Assembly (NCBI GenBank): GCA_002704825.1
Contig: PAIY01000058.1
Location: forward strand, 1-36,480
Source: Phycisphaeraceae bacterium
GTDB taxonomy: Bacteria > Planctomycetota > Phycisphaerae > Phycisphaerales > Phycisphaeraceae
Reading direction: 5' to 3'
DNA: 36,480 nucleotides
The notes under the pieces were generated by a model. The model had not been told where the DNA came from. It saw nothing but the letters and a program-made list of their open reading frames with translations, and did not search any database. Position numbers and translations under genes: made by a program. Below, one piece after another: positions 25,615 to 32,377 of this stretch (within the stretch, counting starts at the first letter, position 1; the number at the start of each line of letters is the position of its first letter).

Positions 25615-25812
25615 GGGGCTTGATGTACGTCAAATTCAACGTTGAGCACCGGGTGTTAACCCGGTGCCCGTTGTGCGTACGTTGATCCATGGGGCACCGG
25701 GTTGACACCCGGTGCTCAAATGATCGAAAGTTGTGTCGAGTCAGTTCGACACTTAAATCGCCAATCATCTCAAGCCACAAATATGTTTGTGAAACGACGT
25801 GCATCAAGCCCC
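25615..25812. repeat. Nested inverted repeats with CACCGGGT core
   Basis: Inner arms 25643-25669 and 25692-25718 match in 26 of 27 positions, and each is itself a palindrome (CACCGGGT-GTTA-ACCCGGTG). Outer arms 25615-25631 and 25796-25812 match in 16 of 17. One palindromic element seems to have landed inside another. Related CACCGG hairpins occur at 35199-35220 and near 36177. No gene lies in 25548-25944. Confidence 0.65.
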
Positions 25813-25876
25813 ATCGCGGGAATGACGAAATGATCAGAGATAACATGAAATTCATTGTTTGAAACCCTCCAAACCA

Positions 25877-25918
25877 ACAACGCCCTGCAAGATCACTGGC
25901 AGGGCGTTGTCGTTTTTT
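25877..25918. terminator. Terminator hairpin between the GNAT and sulfatase genes
   Basis: ACAACGCCCTGC and GCAGGGCGTTGT form a perfect 12-base stem with a 10-base loop; TTTTTT follows on the plus strand. It lies 26 bases past the convergent sulfatase stop codon and may act in both directions. Confidence 0.75.
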
Positions 25919-25944
25919 ATTCAATTGTCAGCCTGATCGCCGGT

Positions 25945-27444
25945 TTATTTTTTCAGCGTCGCAAGATGGTCAGCATACTTCTCGCTCAATGCCTTGGCCC
26001 CATCTTCACGGCCGGTTTCTTTGAGACGTTCGATGTAGTTGGCTAATGTCTTGGCGCCCTGGTTGTGATGCGTGTGATGCGGGCCGCCTTCGCGGATGAC
26101 CGTCCATAGGGGATCGACCACGTCGTTACAGACCTTGGCCATCTTTTGCATCTGTGCGTCATACCAACCCATCAAACGGTAAGCGCCTTCCTTGCAGAGT
26201 TCAGGATGATCTGCAGCGAGGTTGGTGGTTTCGTGGGGATCGTTATCCAGATCGAAAAGCATCTCATCATCAAAGAGATGGAAACCATCGTGATAGGTAC
26301 GGATGTACAACCACTTGCCCCAGCGTGCTGAACGCTGACAGACGTGGCAGCATTGGCTGATGACGAGGTCTTCATGGCCGTCAGGCGTGCCGTCCTTGAC
26401 GGTTGCAGCATAGCTCTTGCCGTCCCAGATGTCAGGCTTTTCAGCACCGATCATGTCCATGACCGTGGGCGCCCAGTCGACGTTGTAATGCAGTTCGTTA
26501 TCGACTTTGCCTTGCGCACCACCGGGCCACTTGACGATCATCGGAATGTGACAGGTCGCATGGTCCGCGGTGCCGTGTTCGCCGTAGATGCCCAGGTCGC
26601 CCTGGTTTTCGCCGTGGTCCGCGGAGATGATGATCACGGTGTCTTCGTAGACGCCATCGGCTTTGAGCTTTTCGACCATCCACTTGATCTTGTCATCCAC
26701 GTAACGGATGGCAACGTCGTAGCCATCGATCCACTGCTTCAGTGAAGCCATGTCGGTGATACGTTCAGGCAGACGCGGCCACTGCTTGGGGTTGTTGTCG
26801 TTGTACATGCCCAGGTCACTACAGGAGTGCGGGCCGGTCTTCTTCATATGCTTGGCAAGCAGGTCTTCGGTAAGCCAATCAGCAATGGGTTCATTTTCAA
26901 ACGGGTTGGGATACTCCATCGGGGCGCGGTAAGGCGTGTGGATATCCCAGAAGTTGATGTGCATGTACCAGTTGTCTTCGGATGCGTGATCGTTGAACCA
27001 CTTTTCAATCACAGGCTGGACGACTTCAGCCGACTCCGAGCCGCCTTGGCCGGTATTGTGAATTTCGTTGAAGCCTGCATAAAACTGCCAGGCTGCGTGA
27101 CGCTGACCAAACGGTGAGATCATCGCGGTGTGGTAGCCTGCTTTTTGAAGCTGACGGGCAAACCCTTTCTCATCAAAGTGATCACGGAAGCCGCGGTCCT
27201 TGCCTTGAATCTTGGGTTGGGCAGCTGTGCCACCGTGTCCAACGACACCGGTTTGGATGCCAAAACGGCCGGAGTAAAACGCGGTACGCGATGGCAGACA
27301 CGGTGCGTCAGGCGTGTACACGTTGGTGCAACGCAGACCTTCGGTTGCGATCTGGTCAATAGTCGGGCTGGTGTTACGGTGATACCCGTAGCAGCTCAAA
27401 TGGCTGGGGTTCAAAGCGTCGAGGTCAAGATACAAAATTCGCAT
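25945..27444 (-). CDS. Sulfatase (alkaline phosphatase superfamily)
   Basis: A 499-residue hydrolase that probably removes sulfate esters, in planctomycetes often from algal polysaccharides. The start RILYLDLDALNPSHLSCYGY holds the metal-binding Asp residues. Cys49 of CLPSRTAFYSGR is the C-x-P-S-R site that becomes formylglycine. ISADHGENQGDLGIYGEHG carries the second metal-binding Asp-His, and HIPMIVKWPGG follows. No signal peptide is visible, so it is either cytoplasmic or exported unconventionally. AAGGAAG lies upstream of the ATG. It follows an IclR regulator gene by 31 bases on the same strand, suggesting joint transcription. A phosphonate or phosphodiester substrate cannot be excluded from sequence alone. 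Confidence 0.9.
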   Translation of the reverse strand: MRILYLDLDALNPSHLSCYGYHRNTSPTIDQIATEGLRCTNVYTPDAPCLPSRTAFYSGRFGIQTGVVGHGGTAAQPKIQGKDRGFRDHFDEKGFARQLQKAGYHTAMISPFGQRHAAWQFYAGFNEIHNTGQGGSESAEVVQPVIEKWFNDHASEDNWYMHINFWDIHTPYRAPMEYPNPFENEPIADWLTEDLLAKHMKKTGPHSCSDLGMYNDNNPKQWPRLPERITDMASLKQWIDGYDVAIRYVDDKIKWMVEKLKADGVYEDTVIIISADHGENQGDLGIYGEHGTADHATCHIPMIVKWPGGAQGKVDNELHYNVDWAPTVMDMIGAEKPDIWDGKSYAATVKDGTPDGHEDLVISQCCHVCQRSARWGKWLYIRTYHDGFHLFDDEMLFDLDNDPHETTNLAADHPELCKEGAYRLMGWYDAQMQKMAKVCNDVVDPLWTVIREGGPHHTHHNQGAKTLANYIERLKETGREDGAKALSEKYADHLATLKK

Positions 27445-27475
27445 GGTTGTCTTCCTTCGTGAACAAAGCAGAATG

Positions 27476-28270
27476 TCAAGATTGGTTTACAGGATGCGAC
27501 TGACCGCTGAGAATTTCACCCGCGTCAGTCATGGCTTGAATAATTTCAGGGCTGGGATTGGGGTTGGCTGGATGCACCACCTGGGCGATCGACAGGATCC
27601 CCCAAAGCGATTGACTATTGTTTTCTCGAAATACTGGAACGCTGTATCGCCTTACGCCATTGGGATTGATCGTCAGGTCAAAGGCAAAGCCTTGCTGTGC
27701 GGTCTCTTTGATCAGTTGATTGACCACGCCAAGTTTGATCGACTGGGCTTTGCAGTGTTCATCCCATTGCCAAAGTCCCTTTCGCGGCGCCTTGGCAGGA
27801 TCACCGATGTACGCACGGTAAACCAGACTCAGTGATTCAATCTCGGTGAGATCGCGATAGTGTCCGATACGTGCGGTGGCCGTGACGGTCACTTCGTCTG
27901 GTTCGACACGTTCGATCATGGTCAACCCACTGGGGAAGTGACGGTAGAGTTCGCAGGTGTGGTTGAATTGCTGACTGATGCTACTCATCACCTCCCGAGC
28001 GCGATGGATTAACGTCATGCCCGTCTCTTCACGACGATAAAGCGTGATTTTGGCTGAGTATCGCTTGGTCAACTCATCACGCTCCACCGCACCGCAGTCG
28101 GTCATGGCGGTGAGTAAACGCAAAACGGATGTTTTTGGGAACCCGGTCTCGCGTACCAATGCCTCAAGCGTCGTCGCCCCCTTGCTGGTCAACGTTGAGA
28201 GAATTGCCAGGCCGCGCGTTAAGGCAGGCGCAGGATCAGGGGTGATGGGCGTTGGGGACCATGATTCCAT
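27476..28270 (-). CDS. IclR-family transcriptional regulator
   Basis: A 264-residue DNA-binding regulator. The N-terminal winged helix is in PALTRGLAILSTLTSKG followed by TTLEALVRETGFPKTSVLRLLTAM, the standard IclR arrangement, and the rest is the effector-binding (GAF-like) domain, ending with VPVFRENNSQSLWGILSIAQ. Position 31 bases upstream of the sulfatase gene and on the same strand suggests it controls the sulfatase in response to a sugar or carboxylate. A perfect 16-base palindrome overlaps its start codon, pointing to autoregulation. No Shine-Dalgarno is visible before the ATG at 28270. Confidence 0.87.
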   Translation of the reverse strand: MESWSPTPITPDPAPALTRGLAILSTLTSKGATTLEALVRETGFPKTSVLRLLTAMTDCGAVERDELTKRYSAKITLYRREETGMTLIHRAREVMSSISQQFNHTCELYRHFPSGLTMIERVEPDEVTVTATARIGHYRDLTEIESLSLVYRAYIGDPAKAPRKGLWQWDEHCKAQSIKLGVVNQLIKETAQQGFAFDLTINPNGVRRYSVPVFRENNSQSLWGILSIAQVVHPANPNPSPEIIQAMTDAGEILSGQSHPVNQS

Positions 28271-28279
28271 ATATGGAAT
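28264..28279. promoter_or_regulatory. Palindromic operator overlapping the iclR start codon
   Basis: ATTCCATATATGGAAT is a perfect 16-base palindrome covering the regulator's start codon, and an extra half-site ATGGAAT lies about 15 bases upstream of the gene. IclR sites often contain TGGAA and TTCCA halves, so self-binding is likely. The lack of a Shine-Dalgarno suggests a leaderless or operator-covered start. Confidence 0.6.
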
Positions 28280-28316
28280 ATAGTTCTAAAAATGGAATAG
28301 TCAAGTGAAAAGACAA

Positions 28317-28460
28317 TTTGGGATTTCGAATAAAAAAACGCTTGTGGTTTGGCGATCCATGAATCGTACGGACGTCATTGAATTTTCGTATCTCGCCGGA
28401 CGCACTAAACCGCAAGCGGTTTACAATCCAGATGAAAATCCCAAATCCCAAATCCCAAAC
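28317..28460. repeat. Imperfect inverted repeat and CCCAAAT tandem tract before asd
   Basis: TTTGGGATTT at the left faces AAATCCCAAA at the right, and CGCTTGTGGTTT pairs with AAACCGCAAGCG (11 of 12). AAACCGC-AA-GCGGTTT (28411-28426) is also a palindrome, and the right end is a CCCAAAT heptad tract. A miniature non-coding element, or hairpins in the asd leader. Confidence 0.45.
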
Positions 28461-28557
28461 ACACCATTTCGCGTTTTGGTCCATGTCTGATACAATGCAT
28501 GGCTCGGCGTGCAAAGTGTGCGCCGATTTTTATAACCTTCGTTTAAGGAAGTTAAAC

Positions 28558-29586
28558 ATGTCTTCTGCCCCGAATGTCGCGATTGTCGGCGTCACTGGCG
28601 CTGTCGGTCAGGAGTTTCTGCGGGTCCTCGACCAGCGGAATTTTCCCATTGGTAACCTCAAACTGCTCGCTTCCAAACGCAGTGCAGGCAAAACCATCGA
28701 CTTCAAAGGCAAAACCTATACCGTCGAAGAACTGACGGAAGATTCCTTTGGTGATGTCGATCTGGCATTGTTCTCTGCTGGCGGTTCGATCAGCAAGAAA
28801 TTCGGACCCATCGCCTCCGATGCTGGCGCAACCGTCGTCGACAACTCCTCGGCTTTCCGTATGGTTCCCGAAATTCCGCTGGTGGTTCCCGAAGTCAACC
28901 CCGAGGCTGTCGAAGGCATCGAGCTTGGCAAGGGGGGAATCATCGCCAACCCCAACTGCTCGACGATCATCATGCTCGTCCCCGTCACCCCGATCCATAA
29001 AGCAGTGGGCGTGAAGCGCATGGTTGTCAGCACCTACCAGGCAGCCTCCGGCGCCGGTGCCGCCGCCATGGCAGAACTCGAACAGCAGACCCGTGAAGTG
29101 CTCGAAGGCAAAGAGCCGACCTGTGACATCTTCCCGCGTCAGTATGCCTTTAACATCTTCAGCCACAACGCCCCAATCACCGAGACGGGCTACAACGAAG
29201 AAGAAATGAAGATGGTCAAGGAAACTCACAAGATCTGGGGTAAAAATGATATCCAGATCGCAGCGACCTGCGTCCGCGTGCCTGTCATGCGTGCCCACGC
29301 CGAGAGCATTAACCTGGAACTTGAACAGCATCTTGACGAAAAAGACGTCAAGGAAATTCTGTCCAAAGCACCGGGCGTGAGCATCATCGATGACCGTGCA
29401 GGGAACAACTTCCCGACACCGTTGGAAGCTTCCAACAAGGATGACATCTTCGTCGGCCGCATCCGCAACGACATCTCCCGCAAGGGTACCGATGTCTGTG
29501 GCATTGAACTGTTCGTCTGTGGTGACCAGGTCCGCAAGGGTGCTGCACTCAATGCCGTGCAGATCGCCGAGTTGCTGGTGAAGTAA
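28558..29586 (+). CDS. asd: Aspartate-semialdehyde dehydrogenase
   Basis: Reduces aspartyl phosphate to aspartate semialdehyde with NADPH, at the branch point of Lys/DAP, Met and Thr synthesis. The 342-residue protein starts with a Rossmann loop IVGVTGAVGQEFL, has the catalytic Cys134 in ANPNCSTIIM and the catalytic-domain segment VPVMRAHAESIN, which contains the active-site His. STYQAASGAG is the conserved loop for the phosphate. The start at 28558 is chosen because AAGGAAG precedes it and the Rossmann strand follows; the frame is open to 28378. A paired repeat and terminator follow the gene. Confidence 0.96.
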   Translation: MSSAPNVAIVGVTGAVGQEFLRVLDQRNFPIGNLKLLASKRSAGKTIDFKGKTYTVEELTEDSFGDVDLALFSAGGSISKKFGPIASDAGATVVDNSSAFRMVPEIPLVVPEVNPEAVEGIELGKGGIIANPNCSTIIMLVPVTPIHKAVGVKRMVVSTYQAASGAGAAAMAELEQQTREVLEGKEPTCDIFPRQYAFNIFSHNAPITETGYNEEEMKMVKETHKIWGKNDIQIAATCVRVPVMRAHAESINLELEQHLDEKDVKEILSKAPGVSIIDDRAGNNFPTPLEASNKDDIFVGRIRNDISRKGTDVCGIELFVCGDQVRKGAALNAVQIAELLVK

Positions 29587-29590
29587 TTCG

Positions 29591-29755
29591 GGGATTAGTG
29601 ATTAGGGATTTGGGATTAGGGAAAGACAGTTTTTAAAAGCCGTTCCCAATTCTGAAAACAATTGAATATCGCAATCAAACGCACGGTTCGGTTTATGCTG
29701 AACCGTGCGTTATTTTTTGCCTTGCCCTAATCCCAAATCCCTAATCACTAATCCC
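29591..29755. repeat. Perfect 31-base heptad inverted repeat around a terminator
   Basis: Arms 29591-29621 and 29725-29755, made of GGGATTA/GGGATTT heptads, are exact reverse complements. They enclose the asd terminator (29678-29718). The same family occurs at 5520-5555 and 12251-12342. Confidence 0.75.
29678..29718 (+). terminator. Terminator after asd
   Basis: AACGCACGGTTC and GAACCGTGCGTT form a perfect 12-base stem with a 10-base loop, followed by ATTTTTT. Confidence 0.92.
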
Positions 29756-29777
29756 TATTCCTGCTACACTAACTCCC

Positions 29778-30350
29778 ATGCAGCAAGACATTGAGCGCAT
29801 CCTCATTGACCGTCACACCATCGCCAATCGCGTACGCGAGTTGGCTGAGCAGATCACCGCCGACTTCCATGAGAAGGACGAGTTGCCCGAAATCACCATC
29901 GTGCCAATCCTCACCGGCAGCTTCATGTTTGTCGCGGATCTCATTCGCGATTTACCGTTGCGTATGCAGATCCGCCTGATCTCAGTGAGTTCCTATCCCG
30001 GCACATCGACCACCGCCCAGAAAGCCAAGGTCGGTAGTGATCTGGATGATCTGCCTGCATCCCTGGCCGGTTCGCATGTTTTGCTTGTCGATGACATTCT
30101 CGATTCAGGACAGACGATCAAGCTGGTCTCCGAGATTTTGTCTGCCAAGAATCCTGAGTCTTTGAAGACCTGTGTGCTGCTTCGCAAACAACGTGAAGCC
30201 GCGATGCAGCAGCCGGTGGATTATGTCGCCTTTGATATTCCTGATGAGTTCGTGGTCGGTTATGGTTTGGATTACGATGACTACTACCGGAACCTGCCGG
30301 ACATCGTGGTACTCAAGCCGGATGTGGTGTCCGAATCGCAAGAGGGTTAA
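29778..30350 (+). CDS. hpt: Hypoxanthine phosphoribosyltransferase
   Basis: Salvages hypoxanthine or guanine to IMP/GMP with PRPP. The 190-residue protein shows VPILTGSFMFVADLIRDL, the HPRT flexible-loop part SSYPGTSTT, and the PRPP-binding motif HVLLVDDILDSGQT (about 100-113). VDYVAFDIPDEFVVGYGLDY is the purine-binding region with the conserved Phe and Asp. Length is normal for bacterial Hpt. It begins 23 bases after the heptad repeat; TACACT at 29764-29769 may be its -10 element. A PH-domain membrane protein gene follows after 7 bases in one transcript. Confidence 0.93.
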   Translation: MQQDIERILIDRHTIANRVRELAEQITADFHEKDELPEITIVPILTGSFMFVADLIRDLPLRMQIRLISVSSYPGTSTTAQKAKVGSDLDDLPASLAGSHVLLVDDILDSGQTIKLVSEILSAKNPESLKTCVLLRKQREAAMQQPVDYVAFDIPDEFVVGYGLDYDDYYRNLPDIVVLKPDVVSESQEG

Positions 30351-30357
30351 GTGACGT

Positions 30358-30927
30358 ATGACATCGACCCAGCCAAACGATCAATCGCACAACGCGGAGT
30401 TGGACCATGAACAGGTGCATGGCCAACCCGATGCGACGATCCTGCCTGCGGAGTTGCTCCAGCCAGGTGAGGTGATCATTCTGCTGCTCAAGCCGAGTTT
30501 GTGGTACCTGATTCTTGCGCCGTTGCGCACGTTGATCATGATCGTGCTCCTGAGTTTCGCGTTGTTTTACCTTTGTGATTACACATCCCTGCCGCTGTCC
30601 AAGCATGACATTCTCATCGCAGGCGGCGGACTCTTTGGTTTGCGCGTCTTCTGGCAATTCCTCAACTGGTTAAGCAGAATTTATGTGTTAACCGACCAAC
30701 GCGTCATCCGTGTCAAAGGCGTATTCCAAGTTCAGATTTTCGAAGCACCCCTCAAGAAGCTGCAGAACACACAGATGACGTTTCTCGTCCGCGAACGTCT
30801 GTTCGGCTTAGGCAGTATCCACTTCTACACCGCTGGGACGAACTTTCCCGAAGCCAGTTGGGAAATGATCAACCACCCGCTTGAAGCTCATCAGACGGTG
30901 ATCAAAACGATGAACAAGTATCGGTGA
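30358..30927 (+). CDS. Bacterial PH-domain membrane protein
   Basis: A 189-residue protein with a hydrophilic N terminus of about 35 residues, the phrase LLQPGEVIILLLKPSLWYLILAPLRT, two membrane segments (about 45-75 and 85-105) and a C-terminal domain with YVLTDQRVIRVKGVFQVQIFEAPLKKLQNTQ. The TDQRVI and LKKLQNTQ phrases are typical of bacterial PH (bPH2/YdbS-like) domains, which occur in membrane proteins of unclear function. It is the second gene of the hpt transcript (7-base spacing). No catalytic role is proposed. Confidence 0.75.
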   Translation: MTSTQPNDQSHNAELDHEQVHGQPDATILPAELLQPGEVIILLLKPSLWYLILAPLRTLIMIVLLSFALFYLCDYTSLPLSKHDILIAGGGLFGLRVFWQFLNWLSRIYVLTDQRVIRVKGVFQVQIFEAPLKKLQNTQMTFLVRERLFGLGSIHFYTAGTNFPEASWEMINHPLEAHQTVIKTMNKYR

Positions 30928-30971
30928 TTTTCGGTGTTTATTTTCGATTCTCAAGCACGTTTTAAACGTGT

Positions 30972-31063
30972 CAGCGACACGCAGTGTCGCAGCTATGATT
31001 AACAAAGTGTGTCATCGTTAGACATTGTCAATAGCTGCATCACTGCGTGATGCTGATGCTTCG
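30972..31063. repeat. Pair of oppositely oriented ATAGCTGC hairpins
   Basis: Minus-strand copy 30972-30996 has stem GCGACAC/GTGTCGC, plus-strand copy 31031-31063 has stem GCATCAC/GTGATGC; both share the ATAGCTGC start and TGC loop. The paired base changes preserve the stem. Another copy is at 16336-16361. They fill most of the gap between the PH protein and mdh. Confidence 0.7.
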
Positions 31064-31103
31064 TTGTCTCGTGCGTGCGCGCTGTCGTGAACAGAGTGCG
31101 CAT

Positions 31104-31141
31104 CAAAAAACAGACGCCTGTGCGATACAGACGTCTGTTTT
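31104..31141 (-). terminator. Bidirectional terminator after mdh
   Basis: AAACAGACG and CGTCTGTTT enclose a second stem CTGT/ACAG with a GCGAT loop. On the minus strand six T residues follow, suiting the mdh gene that ends at 31170. Confidence 0.85.
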
Positions 31142-31169
31142 GTATGTCGGTTTAACTGAGATGAATCAG

Positions 31170-32129
31170 TTATGCCAGTTCCGGGACGAGGTTTTTGACA
31201 ACGTCGACCAGGTCTTTGACGTGGCTTGCAGATTCGTCCATGAGTGCTTTTTCGTCTGCGGTGAGATTGACTTCGATGATCTTTTCGACGCCATCTTTGC
31301 CGAGGACTGCGGGGACACCGACGAAGTAACCGCCGACGCCGTATTCCTTGTCACAGTAAGCAGCACAGGGGAGGATGCGCTTCTTGTCCTTGATGATGGC
31401 TTCGACCATCTGGACGGTACCGGATGCCGGGGCGATGTAGCCGGAGGTGCCCATCTTCTTGACGATTTCACCACCACCAACCTTGGCACGCTGGACGAGT
31501 TCGCCCAGACGTTCTTCGCTGATGAATTCGGTGACAGGGATGCCAGCGATGTTGGTGAAGCGAGGCAGCGGAACCATGTCATCACCGTGACCACCCAGCA
31601 AAAGGGCGTTGATGTCAGCAACCGAGAAGCCGGTTTCCATGGCAATGAAGGTCTTGAAACGTGCAACGTCCAGACAGCCGGCTTGGCCGATGATGCGGTT
31701 GGTGGGGAAGCCGGTGGCCTTCCACGCAGTGTACACCATGGCATCAAGCGGGTTGGAGACGAGGATCACGATGCTGTCCGGAGCATACTTCTTGATGTTG
31801 TCGCTGACGGACTTGACGATCTTCACGTTCGTGCCGATGAGGTCATCGCGGCTCATGCCCGGCTTGCGGGGGATACCTGCGGTGACGACCACGACGTCCG
31901 AACCTTCCATGGCCGAGAAGTCATCAGTTGCGACGATGTTCGAATCGAAGAGTTCCATCGGGCCGGCCTGAGCCAGGTCGAGCATACGACCTTCGACGGG
32001 AAGCATGTCATCACGCTTGAGGTCGATGGCAACGATGTCACCGAGTTCCTTGTTGGCAGACCACAGTGCGACGGAGGCACCGACGTTGCCACCAGCACCG
32101 ACGACGGAGATTTTTGCGCGTTTGGGCAT
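31170..32129 (-). CDS. mdh: Malate dehydrogenase
   Basis: NAD-dependent interconversion of malate and oxaloacetate in the TCA cycle. The 319-residue protein begins with the Rossmann loop VVGAGGNVGAS, has the substrate-binding IPRKPGMSRDDL (the double Arg that marks malate over lactate), LVSNPLDAMVY, and the catalytic His region LLGGHGDDMVPLPR. It belongs to the lactate-dehydrogenase-like MDH group common in many bacteria. AAGGA precedes the start by 9 bases. It is a single gene with its own terminator. Confidence 0.96.
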   Translation of the reverse strand: MPKRAKISVVGAGGNVGASVALWSANKELGDIVAIDLKRDDMLPVEGRMLDLAQAGPMELFDSNIVATDDFSAMEGSDVVVVTAGIPRKPGMSRDDLIGTNVKIVKSVSDNIKKYAPDSIVILVSNPLDAMVYTAWKATGFPTNRIIGQAGCLDVARFKTFIAMETGFSVADINALLLGGHGDDMVPLPRFTNIAGIPVTEFISEERLGELVQRAKVGGGEIVKKMGTSGYIAPASGTVQMVEAIIKDKKRILPCAAYCDKEYGVGGYFVGVPAVLGKDGVEKIIEVNLTADEKALMDESASHVKDLVDVVKNLVPELA

Positions 32130-32377
32130 GGGAGAGTTCCTTCAAAAATTGAGGGTTAGGCGGTTTGTGGGTACAAAAAACTGTTTTCTCTTAAAAACAG
32201 GCTTGCCATGATAGTGATTTGCCGCAATTAAGCAAAAAAGACCAAGCGAGTTTTTTGTAAGCGAATGGTTTTGTCCCTGCTTATTGCTGGATTTAACTCA
32301 TTTTTCGACTTGCCATCCAGATGGATCAGCGTATCATGGGGAACAGTCGTACACTGATCAATTCCGGGAATCCGAAC

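Noticed and set aside
29591-29755. Regular heptad repeats as a CRISPR-like array
   Set aside because: The units are 7 bases without unique spacers and there are no cas genes; they form paired arms instead.
31047-32159. Rightward reading frame of 370 codons opposite mdh
   Set aside because: Exactly covers mdh on the other strand; low-complexity Asp/Val/His-rich translation is typical of an antisense shadow.
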